Positions 52,336-61,863 of a stretch of 64,000 nt of DNA are shown piece by piece (positions within the stretch are counted from its first letter, which is position 1; every line of letters starts with the position of its first letter). The position numbers and the translations under genes were made by a program. Under the pieces are notes generated by a model. It saw only the letters and a list, made by a program, of their open reading frames with translations, was not told where the DNA came from and searched no databases. The stretch is from Streptococcus respiraculi (GTDB taxonomy: Bacteria; Bacillota; Bacilli; Lactobacillales; Streptococcaceae): assembly GCF_003595525.1 (NCBI RefSeq), contig NZ_CP022680.1:1204001-1268000 (forward strand), given 5' to 3'.

Positions 52336-52875
52336 ATGAAAGAATATGAATCTAAGGTAGCCTTACTAGCAGAAATAGAGAAAAAAGCAGCCCTCTTTAT
52401 TGGAGAATTTTCGGTGATTTCTGATAAGGACAAGGATTTGCTGCTAGACGGGGTGGATCGCAGTCCCGCTCAGATGATTGCCTATCAATTAGGCTGGTTA
52501 AAACTGCTGCAAGGCTGGGAAAAGGATGAGCAGGCAGGGCTTGACGTGATTACACCGCATGGAGACTTTAAGTGGAATCAGCTCAGCGGACTCTATCAGC
52601 GATTTTATAGAGAGTATGAAAACTATTCTTTGCAAGAGTTGATAACGCAGTTTGAAAAAGAAGTGGGCGCTATCTTAGAGCAGGTAAATCGCTACACCGA
52701 TGAGGAGTTGTTTCAGCCAGAAATCAGAAAATGGGCTAGTTCAACGCCCAGCAAGTGGCCTGTTTGGAAATGGATTCATATTAATACCGTTGCACCCTTT
52801 ACCAACTTTCGAACAAAGATTCGGAAGTGGAAGAAAGAATATCAAACTAAGGAGAAAGAAAAAAGATGTCATTAA
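52336..52875 (+). CDS. ClbS/DfsB-family four-helix bundle protein
   Basis: A 179-residue helical protein of the DUF1706 (PF08020) type, with family stretches at AQMIAYQLGWLKLLQGWE and PSKWPVWKWIHINTVAPFTNFRTKIRKW. Relatives include ClbS, a colibactin resistance hydrolase, and DfsB, but most members have no known role. It starts one base after deoB and overlaps punA by 10 bp, so it is embedded in the nucleoside operon; why is unclear. Confidence 0.85.
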   Translation: MKEYESKVALLAEIEKKAALFIGEFSVISDKDKDLLLDGVDRSPAQMIAYQLGWLKLLQGWEKDEQAGLDVITPHGDFKWNQLSGLYQRFYREYENYSLQELITQFEKEVGAILEQVNRYTDEELFQPEIRKWASSTPSKWPVWKWIHINTVAPFTNFRTKIRKWKKEYQTKEKEKRCH

Positions 52876-53675
52876 TGGAAAAAATTCAAGAAACAAAGAA
52901 CTTTTTGGAAGCAAAAGGTCTTATAGCCCCAGAATTTGGCTTGATTTTGGGATCAGGCTTGGGCGAATTGGCTGATGAAGTAGAAAATGCGATTGTCATC
53001 GATTATGCAGAGATTCCAAATTGGGGTAAATCGACTGTTGTCGGTCACGCTGGTAAATTAGTCTATGGAGACTTAGCTGGTAAGAAAGTGTTGGCTCTTC
53101 AAGGACGTTTCCACTTCTATGAAGGAAATCCAATGGAAGTAGTTACTTTCCCAGTTCGGGTGATGAAGGCACTTGGCTGCCATAGTATCATTGTGACAAA
53201 CGCAGCAGGAGGTATTGGCTATGGCCCAGGAACCCTTATGATGATCAATGACCACATCAACATGATTGGAACCAATCCGCTCATTGGTGAAAATTTAGAT
53301 GAGTTTGGTCCACGCTTCCCAGATATGTCAGATGCTTACAGCAAGGATTACCGTGCCAAAGCGAAAGAAATTGCAGAGAAGATTGGTGTTCAGGTAGAAG
53401 AAGGTGTTTATCTAGGAGTATCTGGTCCAACCTATGAAACACCAGCAGAAATCCGTGCCTACCAAACAATGGGCGCTTCTGCGGTCGGTATGTCAACTGT
53501 ACCAGAAGTGATTGTAGCGGTGCATTCAGGGATGAAAGTTTTAGGAATTTCAGCGATTACTAACTATGCAGCTGGGTTCCAAAGCTCACTCAACCATGAA
53601 GAAGTGGTCGAAGTGACAACACGTATTAAGGAAGATTTCAAAGGCTTCATCAAAGCAGTCTTGGCAGGTTTATAA
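52866..53675 (+). CDS. punA: Purine nucleoside phosphorylase (trimeric type)
   Basis: A 269-residue enzyme splitting guanosine, inosine and deoxy forms to base and pentose-1-phosphate. Motifs: [53 protein letters not shown] and SAITNYAAG. The start ATG 52866 lies inside the end of the preceding gene behind AAGGAG. It works with DeoD and DeoB in the same operon. Confidence 0.94.
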   Translation: MSLMEKIQETKNFLEAKGLIAPEFGLILGSGLGELADEVENAIVIDYAEIPNWGKSTVVGHAGKLVYGDLAGKKVLALQGRFHFYEGNPMEVVTFPVRVMKALGCHSIIVTNAAGGIGYGPGTLMMINDHINMIGTNPLIGENLDEFGPRFPDMSDAYSKDYRAKAKEIAEKIGVQVEEGVYLGVSGPTYETPAEIRAYQTMGASAVGMSTVPEVIVAVHSGMKVLGISAITNYAAGFQSSLNHEEVVEVTTRIKEDFKGFIKAVLAGL

Positions 53676-53686
53676 GAGGAGAAGAA

Positions 53687-54397
53687 ATGTCTATTCATAT
53701 TGGAGCAAAAGTCGGCGAAATTGCGGACAAGATTTTGTTGCCTGGAGATCCCTTGCGGGCAAAATTCATCGCAGAAAATTTCTTAGAAGATGCGGTGCTG
53801 TTTAACGAAATTCGAGGCATGTATGGCTACACGGGGACTTACAAAGGTGAACGTGTGAGCGTGATGGGAACAGGTATGGGAATGCCGTCTATTTCTATCT
53901 ATGCGCGTGAGTTGATTGTGGACTACGGTGTGAAACGCTTGATTCGTGTGGGTACCGCAGGATCCCTTAATCCTGATGTTCATGTCCGTGAATTGGTCTT
54001 GGCCCAGGCAGCAGCGACCAATTCAAATATGATTCGCAATGATTGGCCAATGTATGACTTCCCACAGATTGCTAGTTTTAATCTACTGGATAAGGCCTAT
54101 CATATTGCTAAAGAATTAGGCATGACCACGCATGTGGGTTCTGTCTTATCGACCGATGTTTTCTATTCAAATTTCTTTGAGCAAAACGTGAAATTGGGAA
54201 CAATGGGTGTTCATGCTGTTGAAATGGAAGCAGCAGCGCTTTACTATCTTGCTGCGCAACATGGTGTAGAAGCTCTTGGTATTATGACCATTTCAGATAG
54301 CCTTGTTAATCCAGATGAAGATACAACAGCAGAAGAACGTCAAACAACCTTCACAGATATGATGAAAGTTGGCCTTGAAACACTGATTTCTAAGTAA
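53687..54397 (+). CDS. deoD: Purine nucleoside phosphorylase (DeoD, hexameric type)
   Basis: A 236-residue hexamer-type phosphorylase of the PNP/UDP family, with preference usually including adenosine. Motifs: [53 protein letters not shown] and TISDSL with the catalytic aspartate. Start behind AGAGGAG, 11 bp after punA. Having both PNP classes side by side widens the set of purine nucleosides used. Confidence 0.95.
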   Translation: MSIHIGAKVGEIADKILLPGDPLRAKFIAENFLEDAVLFNEIRGMYGYTGTYKGERVSVMGTGMGMPSISIYARELIVDYGVKRLIRVGTAGSLNPDVHVRELVLAQAAATNSNMIRNDWPMYDFPQIASFNLLDKAYHIAKELGMTTHVGSVLSTDVFYSNFFEQNVKLGTMGVHAVEMEAAALYYLAAQHGVEALGIMTISDSLVNPDEDTTAEERQTTFTDMMKVGLETLISK

Positions 54398-54408
54398 GCT
54401 ATTCCGGA

Positions 54409-54438
54409 AAAATTTACATCTCTAGGGGTGTAAATTTT
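54409..54438. terminator. Terminator after deoD
   Basis: AAATTTACA and TGTAAATTT form a 9-bp stem, followed by a T-tract. Confidence 0.85.
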
Positions 54439-54452
54439 TTCTTGCTCAAGAC

Positions 54453-54500
54453 TTGCCTTTTTGGGTAAAATATAGTATAATATAATAGAAAGCGTTTCCA
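54453..54500 (+). promoter_or_regulatory. glgP promoter with cre-like site
   Basis: TTGCCT (54453-54458), 17 bp, TATAAT (54476-54481). AGAAAGCGTTTCCA at 54487-54500 matches the CcpA cre consensus at 12 of 14 positions and covers the expected start point. Confidence 0.7.
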
Positions 54501-54566
54501 AAAAAAGCGGAAAACTTGCATATTTATTTCTATAAAAAATGAAAACGGTAGGAGTTTACAAAAACA

Positions 54567-56831
54567 ATGATCAATTTACAAAATTTTGTTCAAACCATGT
54601 ATGCAAAGCGTATTGAAGATTGCTCAGATCAGGAATTATATTATGCTCTTCTTGCCTTTACAAAGCAACGGAGTGAAGCAAAGTGCACCAATGACCAAAA
54701 GAAAAAAGTTTACTATATTTCAGCAGAGTTTTTGATTGGAAAACTCTTGTCTAATAACCTTATCAACTTAGGCTTGTATGACGAGGTCAAACACCAGCTA
54801 GCAGAAGCAGGCAAGGATTTGATTGCGATTGAAGAAGTGGAAATGGAGCCGTCTCTTGGAAACGGTGGCTTGGGTCGTCTTGCAGCCTGCTTCCTTGATT
54901 CGATTGCAAGTCTTGGTTTGAATGGAGACGGTGTGGGTCTCAACTATCACTTTGGGCTTTTCCGTCAGCTCTTCCAATACCACCAGCAATCAGCTCTTCC
55001 AAATGAATGGATTACCCCACGTTCTTGGTTGACAGAATCTCCGATTTCCTACCAAGTACCATTTGCGCATTTTATCTTGACCTCAAAACTCTATGACATT
55101 GATGTGCCAGGTTATAAGACCGAGAGGAAAAATCGCTTGCGCCTCTTTGATTTAGCATCTGTTGATGACAATATCATCGATGACGGAATCGATTTTGATA
55201 TGGATGACATTTTCCGCAACTTAACCCTCTTTCTTTATCCTGATGATTCAACGGACCAAGGAAAAATCTTGCGGATTTTCCAACAGTACTTCATGGTGTC
55301 AAATGCTGCACAACTCTTGATTGATGAAGCAATTGCTAAAGGTTCAAATTTGCATGATTTGGCAGATTATGCGGTTGTTCAAATCAATGATACGCACCCG
55401 TCCTTAGTTATCCCAGAATTGATTCGCCTTTTGGAACTCCGCGGTATTGCCTTTGATGAGGCAGTAGAGATTGTCAAGAGCATGACCGCCTATACCAACC
55501 ATACGATTTTGTCGGAAGCTTTGGAAAAATGGCCGCTTGACTTCTTGAATAAGGTTGTACCGCATTTGGTACCATTTATCGAAGAATTAGACCGCCGTGC
55601 AAAAGCCATTGAAGATAATCCAGCCGTGAATATCATTGATGAACACGGTCGCGTCCACATGGCCCACATGGATATTCATTATGGCTATTCAATCAATGGA
55701 GTGGCTGCGCTTCATACGGAGATTTTAAAATCATCTGAGCTCAAGGCATTTTATGAGTTGTATCCTGATAAATTCAACAATAAGACCAACGGCATCACCT
55801 TCCGCCGCTGGCTCATGCATGCCAACCCGCGTTTAGCGCACTATTTGGATGACTTGATTGGTCGTGATTATCACCGTCGTGCGGAGAGATTGGAAGACTT
55901 GCTTGGTTATAAGGATGACGCAGCCTTTAAGCAGGAATTAGAAAATATCAAACGCCACAACAAGCGGAAATTGCAACGCCATATTGCCCAAACACAAGGG
56001 GTTGAGGTAAATCCAGACGCAATCTTTGATGTGCAAATTAAACGGATGCACGAATACAAACGTCAACAGATGAATGTCTTGTACGTCATTCATAAGTATT
56101 TGGACATCAAGGCAGGCAATATCCCAGCTCGTCCATTGACTGTATTCTTCGGCGGAAAGGCAGCGCCAGCCTATACCATTGCTCAAGACATTATTCATTT
56201 GATTTTGGTCTTGTCTCAGGTGATTCAGCATGACCCTGAGGTCAGCCCGCACTTGCAATTGGTCATGATTGAAAACTACAATGTTACCGAAGCAAGTTTC
56301 ATCATTCCGGCAGCAGATATTTCAGAGCAGATTTCACTTGCTTCAAAAGAAGCATCTGGAACAGGAAATATGAAATTTATGCTAAATGGTGCCTTGACAA
56401 TTGGTACAGATGACGGCGCAAATGTGGAAATCCATGAGCTAGTTGGCGATGACAATATCTACATCTTTGGTCAAGATAGTCAGACGGTCATTGACCATTA
56501 TGCAAATGGTACCTATCACCCACATCATTTCTATGAAAAGGAAGCCATTCGTCCGTTAGTAGACTTTATTACCAGCGATGTTATCCGTCAAGCAGGAGGA
56601 ATTGACGAGCGCTTATGGAGATTGCAAGACAATCTCAAGCACAATGACCACTTTATGACCCTCCTCGATTTAGAAGAATACATTGAAACCAAGGAACGGA
56701 TGTTGAGAGACTACGAAGACCGAGACGCTTGGTTAGAAAAAGTTATTGTTAACATTGCAAAAGCTGGATTCTTCTCAAGTGACCGCACAATTGAGCAGTA
56801 TAACGAAGACATCTGGCATTTGGAGGAATAA
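54567..56831 (+). CDS. glgP: Glycogen/maltodextrin phosphorylase
   Basis: A 754-residue alpha-glucan phosphorylase releasing glucose-1-phosphate. The PLP site [16 protein letters not shown] with its lysine is intact, as are [28 protein letters not shown] and [12 protein letters not shown]. The length is typical of bacterial enzymes without the long regulatory N-terminus. GGTAGGAG lies before the start with a long spacer. A cre-like site suggests repression by preferred sugars, which fits a maltodextrin role. malQ is not adjacent. The stop codon overlaps the first unit of a repeat array. Confidence 0.93.
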   Translation: MINLQNFVQTMYAKRIEDCSDQELYYALLAFTKQRSEAKCTNDQKKKVYYISAEFLIGKLLSNNLINLGLYDEVKHQLAEAGKDLIAIEEVEMEPSLGNGGLGRLAACFLDSIASLGLNGDGVGLNYHFGLFRQLFQYHQQSALPNEWITPRSWLTESPISYQVPFAHFILTSKLYDIDVPGYKTERKNRLRLFDLASVDDNIIDDGIDFDMDDIFRNLTLFLYPDDSTDQGKILRIFQQYFMVSNAAQLLIDEAIAKGSNLHDLADYAVVQINDTHPSLVIPELIRLLELRGIAFDEAVEIVKSMTAYTNHTILSEALEKWPLDFLNKVVPHLVPFIEELDRRAKAIEDNPAVNIIDEHGRVHMAHMDIHYGYSINGVAALHTEILKSSELKAFYELYPDKFNNKTNGITFRRWLMHANPRLAHYLDDLIGRDYHRRAERLEDLLGYKDDAAFKQELENIKRHNKRKLQRHIAQTQGVEVNPDAIFDVQIKRMHEYKRQQMNVLYVIHKYLDIKAGNIPARPLTVFFGGKAAPAYTIAQDIIHLILVLSQVIQHDPEVSPHLQLVMIENYNVTEASFIIPAADISEQISLASKEASGTGNMKFMLNGALTIGTDDGANVEIHELVGDDNIYIFGQDSQTVIDHYANGTYHPHHFYEKEAIRPLVDFITSDVIRQAGGIDERLWRLQDNLKHNDHFMTLLDLEEYIETKERMLRDYEDRDAWLEKVIVNIAKAGFFSSDRTIEQYNEDIWHLEE

Positions 56832-57677
56832 AAAGGTCCGGTGGACCTTTTTATCTTGCGCTCAAGAAATGCTAGAAGCGCAATAAATGAGTTGTATGTT
56901 ATAAGAGGATAAGAATAGAAGTTGCTTTCTGCTTCACTCTCTTTCTCATTCCCTCTTTCTGACGAAAAGGGGTGAGTGTGAAAAAGGTCCGGTGGACCTT
57001 TTTATCTTGCGCTCAAGAAATGCTAGAAGCGCAATAAATGAGTGGTATGTTATAAGAGGATGAGAACAGAAGTTGCTTTCTGTTTCACTCCCTTTCTCAT
57101 TCCCTCTTTCTGACGAAAAGGAGTGAGTGTAAAAAAGGTCCGGTGGACCTTTTTATCTTGCGCTCAAGAAATGCTAGAAGCGCAATAAGTAAGTACTATG
57201 TTATAAGAGGAGGATAAGAACAGGAGTTGCTTTCTGTTTCACTCCCTTTCCCATGTGGACCTTTTTATCTTGCGCTCAAGAAATGCTAGAAGCGCAATAA
57301 ATGAGTGGTATGTTATAAGAGGATGAGAACAGAAGTTGCTTTCTGTTTCACTTCCTTTCCCATGTGGACCTTTTTATCTTGCGCTCAAGAAATGCTAGAA
57401 GCGCAATAAGTAAGTACTATGTTATAAGAGGATGAGAACAGAAGTTGCTTTCTGTTTCACTCTCTATCTCATTCCCTCTTTTTGACGAAGAGGGGTGAGT
57501 GTGAAAAAGGTCCGGTGGACCTTTTTATCTTGCGCTCAAGAAATGTTAGAAGCGCAATAAGTGAGTACTATGTTATAAGAGGATGAGAACAGAAGTTGCT
57601 TTCTGTTTCACTCCCTTTCTCATTCCCTCTTTTTGACGAAGAGGGGTGAGTGTGAAAAAGGTCCGGTGGACCTTTTT
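56830..57677. repeat. Tandem array of terminator-bearing 151-bp repeats
   Basis: Seven hairpin positions follow glgP. Full hairpins AAAAAGGTCC-GGT-GGACCTTTTT start at 56830, 56981, 57132, 57504 and 57655, and most intervals are 151 bp. Two middle units (GGACC at 57257 and 57366) lack about 40 bp including the left hairpin arm and are joined as CCCATGTGGACC. Each unit also holds CTTGCGCTCAAG-type and AGCGCAA sequences. Confidence 0.88.
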
Positions 57678-57678
57678 A

Positions 57679-58340
57679 TGGCTCTTTGTCAACTGTAGTG
57701 GGTAGATGTCAGCTAACATCTAGAGAGGACCAGCTTGGTCTTCTCTTTTTTGATATTGATGGCAATCAGAATCCGCTTTTTGAAGTTTTCAAAGTCCCGA
57801 AATCCAAAGGCATTACACTTGATGACTTTGATGATGTTATTTGTAGCCTCCAGTTTGGCGTTTGAATAGGGTAAAACCAAAGCCTTTTCAATCTTGTCCC
57901 TGTCTTTCATGAATGTCCTGAAAACAGTTTGAAAGAATGGATTGACACCCTCTATCTGTTCTTCAATTAAGTCAAAAAAATAGTCAGCTTGTTTCTCTTG
58001 AAAATGGAAAAGCAAGAGCTGGTAGAGGTCATAATGCCTCCTAAGTTCGTCAGAGCAGCCCAAAAGACGTTCGACTACTTCCTTGTTTGTCAAATGCATC
58101 CGAAATGTAGGGCGATAAAACCGTTTATCACTGAGTTTACGGCTATCTGCACCAGTTTCCAGTAGCGTTTGAGCGTCTTGTATTCATGTGATTTGCGGTC
58201 AAAAGCATTCATAATTTGGGTACGGACACGGTTCATAGCACGGCTGAGATGTTGCACAATGTGGAAACGTTCAAGTACGATTTTGGCATTCGGAAATAGC
58301 TGTCTAGCCAATTTATTGATGATTGCGCAGGTGAATTGGA
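57679..58340 (-). pseudogene. Truncated, frameshifted ISL3-family transposase
   Basis: The right IS end GGCTCTTTGTCAACTGTAGT at 57679 matches ISL3-type termini. Inward, two minus-strand frames (58350-58090 and 58099-57713) give the C-terminal part of an ISL3/IS1167 transposase: LFPNAKIVLERFHIVQHL, then SNAKLEATNNIIKVIK and FGFRDFENFKKRI. A frameshift lies near 58150, because the second frame already reads RKLSDKRFYRPTFR upstream of its ATG. The N-terminal half is missing, cut off at the junction with the next remnant. Confidence 0.82.
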
Positions 58341-59088
58341 TAGTCGACAATCTTGGAAAATTCGCTATCCCTTATCAACCATTCTATTTCTTGTCTTCGT
58401 TTGTCAGTTAGCAGGTATTGAAACCTGGAAGGAGATGGAAAACTTTATTGAAATGAATGAACCATTGTTTGCGACCTACGTTGATTTGAGTGAAGGTTGT
58501 CCGCCTCATGATACCTTGGAGCGTGTGATTAGTCTTGTTCATTCAGACCGTTTAAAAGAGCTTAAAGTTAAATTTGAACAATCACTGACAAGCTTAGATG
58601 CGGTTCATAAACTGATTTCAGTGGACGGTAAAACGATTCGAGGCAATCGTGGTAAAAATCAGAAGCCTATTCATATTGTAACGGCTTATGATGGGGGTCA
58701 TCATCTTAGTTTAGGTCAGGTTGCGGTTGATGAGAAAAGTAATAAAATTGTTGCCATTCCCCAATTATTTCGGACCATTGATATCTGTAAAAGCATTGTT
58801 ACCTTAGGTGCAATGGGTACACAGACTGCTATTGTTGATACTATTATTAAAGGGAAAGCAGACTACTGCTTAACCGTCAAAGGAAATCAGGAGACACTTT
58901 ATGACGATATTGCTCTTTATTTTAGTGATGTCAACTTATTGAAAGAGCTACAAGAAAAGGGACAGTATTATCAGAGCGTTGAAAAAGCTATCTTTTCAAA
59001 ATTGATGTTAGGGCACAAAAGGACGAAAAGAAAGTTTTCATGCGTACGGCGTGAGAAAGAATACTTTCTGACTATTTCATTTGTCTAA
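58336..59088 (+). pseudogene. Truncated ISAs1-family transposase
   Basis: A 250-codon frame with N-terminal family sequence DSRQSWKIRYPLSTILFLVF, then the catalytic-core marks VDGKTIRGNRGKN and the TVKGNQETLYDDI stretch. It begins with TTG directly at the junction with the ISL3 remnant and has lost its true start. It ends early in unrelated residues (KFSCVRREKEYFLTISFV), where family members run on for about 100 more, so both ends are damaged. Confidence 0.82.
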
Positions 59089-59180
59089 TTTTTGATATAA
59101 TAAAGAAATTGGAAGTCTTGGGAAATCAATGTGGCAGTACCTGCTTGGTTTCTGATGAAGGTAAGAGATAAGGAGAGAAG

Positions 59181-61457
59181 ATGAATCCGTTACTAAATGG
59201 AATGAATGACAGACAATCAGAGGCAGTTCAAGCGACTGAAGGGCCTTTGTTGATTATGGCAGGGGCTGGTTCTGGTAAGACACGGGTCTTGACCCACCGG
59301 ATTGCTTATTTGATTGACGAAAAATTAGTCAATCCTTGGAACATTTTGGCGATTACCTTTACCAATAAGGCGGCTCGGGAGATGAAAGAGAGAGCTTTTG
59401 CACTCAATCCTGCAACCCAAGATTGCTTGATTGCAACCTTCCACTCGATGTGTGTACGGATTTTGCGTCGGGATGCTGATCACATTGGCTATAATCGTAA
59501 TTTTACCATTGTAGACCCGGGTGAGCAGCGGACCTTGATGAAGCGGATTTTAAAGAATCTTAATTTAGATCCGAAAAAATGGAGTGAACGCTCCATTTTA
59601 GGTACAATTTCGAATGCCAAAAATGATTTGATTGACGAAGTAGCCTATGAAAGTCAGGCAGGTGATCTTTATACGCAGATTGTGGCCAAGTGTTACACGG
59701 CTTATCAAAAAGAATTACGCATGAGTGAGGCAGTGGATTTTGATGATTTAATCATGCTGACCCTACGTTTATTTGATCAAAATCCAGATGTACTAACCTA
59801 TTATCAGCAGAAATTCCAGTATATCCATGTCGATGAGTATCAAGATACCAACCATGCCCAATACCAATTGGTCAAGCTCCTTGCTTCTCGTTTTAAAAAT
59901 ATATGTGTTGTAGGAGATGCAGATCAGTCTATCTATGGCTGGCGTGGGGCGGATATGCAAAATATCCTTGATTTTGAAAAAGATTATCCAGAGAGTAAGG
60001 TCGTTTTATTAGAAGAAAATTATCGCTCTACTAAGACAGTCTTGCAGGCGGCTAATGAGGTGATCCAAAACAATCGCAACCGTCGTCCGAAAAATCTCTG
60101 GACACAAAATGACGAAGGCGAGCAGATTACCTACTACCGAGCACGTGATGAGCAGGATGAGGCGCTTTATGTTGCTACTCAGATAGATGAAGTAGTACGA
60201 ACTGGCCGAAAGTATCGGGATGTTGCAGTTTTGTACCGCACCAATGCCCAATCTCGTACCATTGAAGAAGCTCTTTTAAAAGCCAATATTCCCTATACCA
60301 TGGTCGGTGGAACCAAGTTCTACAGTCGTAAGGAGATTCGCGATGTCATTGCCTATCTGAATGTCATTGCAAATTCTGCGGACAATCTGTCCTTTGAGCG
60401 GATTGTCAATGAGCCAAAACGTGGAGTGGGACCTGGTACGGTGGACAAACTTCGTGATTTTGCCCAAATGCAGGAGCTATCGTTGCTAGAAGCAAGTCAA
60501 CAGATTATGTTGTCAGGTATTAAGGGTAAGGCTGCGCAAGCTATCTTTGACTTATCCCACTTACTCTATCAGTTGCGAGACCAGTTAGATGAGCTGTCGA
60601 TTACAGATCTGGTAGAAGCTGTTTTGCAAAAAACAGGCTACATGGAGGTTCTTACCCTACAAGCGACCTTAGAAGCCAATGCTCGAATAGAGAACTTGCA
60701 GGAATTTCTCTCCGTGACCAAGCATTTTGATGAAGAATCGGAGGTGGAGGGTGAGTCAGGTCTTGATACCTTGAGCCGTTTCCTCAATGATTTGGCCTTG
60801 ATTGCTGATACGGATGATGGAGACCGAGAGAGTTCAGAAGTGACCTTGATGACCCTACATGCGGCAAAGGGCTTGGAATTTCCAGTAGTATTTTTGATTG
60901 GAATGGAAGAAAATGTCTTCCCGCTCAGTCGAGCTGCTGAAGATGAGGATGAATTAGAAGAAGAACGCCGTTTGGCCTATGTGGGAATTACGCGGGCAGA
61001 AAAGCAGCTTTATTTAACAAATGCAAATTCACGTCTGCTCTTTGGTCGCAGTAGCTACAACCAGCCGAGTCGCTTTATCAGAGAAATCTCGAGTGATTTG
61101 TTGAATTACCAAGGCTTGGCAAGACCTGCCAATACTGCATTTAAGGCCTCCTATGTCAATGGTCAGACGAGCAAATTTGGTCAAGGCATGAGTTTACAAC
61201 AGGCCATTCAGTCGCGCAAGTCTCAGATTCAGCCTCGTAGTTTGGGAGATGATTTGCCGTTTGGAAAATCCAGCTCCTCTGCGCAAACAGACTGGGCAGT
61301 AGGTGACATTGCTGTTCACCGCAAATGGGGACGAGGGACTGTCCTTGAAGTGACTGGTAGCGGAGCAAGTCAAGAATTGAAAATCAATTTCCCAGACTTG
61401 GGCCTTAAAAAAGTCTTAGCCAGTCTAGCACCAATTGAGAAAGAAACTGAAGCATAA
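59181..61457 (+). CDS. pcrA: ATP-dependent DNA helicase PcrA
   Basis: A 758-residue UvrD/PcrA-type superfamily 1 helicase, acting in repair and plasmid replication and removing RecA from DNA. Motif I is AGAGSGKT (27-34); others are [65 protein letters not shown] and [12 protein letters not shown]. The C-terminal Tudor-like tail ([21 protein letters not shown]) is present. TTTGATATAAT at about 59090-59097 is the likely promoter; AAGGAGAG precedes the start. Confidence 0.95.
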   Translation: MNPLLNGMNDRQSEAVQATEGPLLIMAGAGSGKTRVLTHRIAYLIDEKLVNPWNILAITFTNKAAREMKERAFALNPATQDCLIATFHSMCVRILRRDADHIGYNRNFTIVDPGEQRTLMKRILKNLNLDPKKWSERSILGTISNAKNDLIDEVAYESQAGDLYTQIVAKCYTAYQKELRMSEAVDFDDLIMLTLRLFDQNPDVLTYYQQKFQYIHVDEYQDTNHAQYQLVKLLASRFKNICVVGDADQSIYGWRGADMQNILDFEKDYPESKVVLLEENYRSTKTVLQAANEVIQNNRNRRPKNLWTQNDEGEQITYYRARDEQDEALYVATQIDEVVRTGRKYRDVAVLYRTNAQSRTIEEALLKANIPYTMVGGTKFYSRKEIRDVIAYLNVIANSADNLSFERIVNEPKRGVGPGTVDKLRDFAQMQELSLLEASQQIMLSGIKGKAAQAIFDLSHLLYQLRDQLDELSITDLVEAVLQKTGYMEVLTLQATLEANARIENLQEFLSVTKHFDEESEVEGESGLDTLSRFLNDLALIADTDDGDRESSEVTLMTLHAAKGLEFPVVFLIGMEENVFPLSRAAEDEDELEEERRLAYVGITRAEKQLYLTNANSRLLFGRSSYNQPSRFIREISSDLLNYQGLARPANTAFKASYVNGQTSKFGQGMSLQQAIQSRKSQIQPRSLGDDLPFGKSSSSAQTDWAVGDIAVHRKWGRGTVLEVTGSGASQELKINFPDLGLKKVLASLAPIEKETEA

Positions 61458-61463
61458 AAAATC

Positions 61464-61495
61464 GCCTAGAAATCATGTTTTCTAGGCGGTTTTGT
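61464..61495. terminator. Terminator between converging pcrA and the small membrane gene
   Basis: CGCCTAGAAA (61464-61473) pairs with TTTCTAGGCG (61480-61489), followed by TTTTG. Confidence 0.85.
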
Positions 61496-61500
61496 CTAGG

Positions 61501-61704
61501 TTAGTAATTACAACCTAGAAAGAGGAATGATAGAATGATGTAGAGCACGCACCCTAGGAGGGCTAGGTAGCCAAGGAGAAAAATTATTTTGACTGTTTTG
61601 GATAAAATTAAGGCATTGATTCGCTTGATAAAGATAATCCCAAATAGGATATAGGCGACAACAATAATCATCAAAAACAGATGAAAATAGAGTAAGATAG
61701 ACAT
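61501..61704 (-). CDS. Small two-helix membrane protein
   Basis: A 67-residue hydrophobic protein with two predicted membrane helices (LLYFHLFLMIIVVAYILFGI and VKIIFLLGYLALLGCVLYII) joined by a short basic loop (KRINALILSK). I do not recognise the family. AAAGGAG six bases before the ATG supports that it is a real gene. It is divergent from rexB and converges on pcrA. Confidence 0.65.
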   Translation of the reverse strand: MSILLYFHLFLMIIVVAYILFGIIFIKRINALILSKTVKIIFLLGYLALLGCVLYIILSFLFLGCNY

Positions 61705-61817
61705 AATGGCTCCTTTCTGGTAAGTTGACTTGTCACGTAATCGTCTTCTACCATCAGTTTATCATTTTTTAGCATGTCGACTAATGAAGTAAAAGGGTAT
61801 CTTTGTTTGACTTTTGG

Positions 61818-61823
61818 TATAAT
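61818..61823 (+). promoter_or_regulatory. Promoter -10 of rexB
   Basis: TGGTATAAT (TATAAT at 61818-61823) is an extended -10; the start codon is 40 bases downstream. Confidence 0.65.
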
Positions 61824-61863
61824 AGAGAAAGAGACTGACAGATTAGGAGAAATCAGGTAGCCC

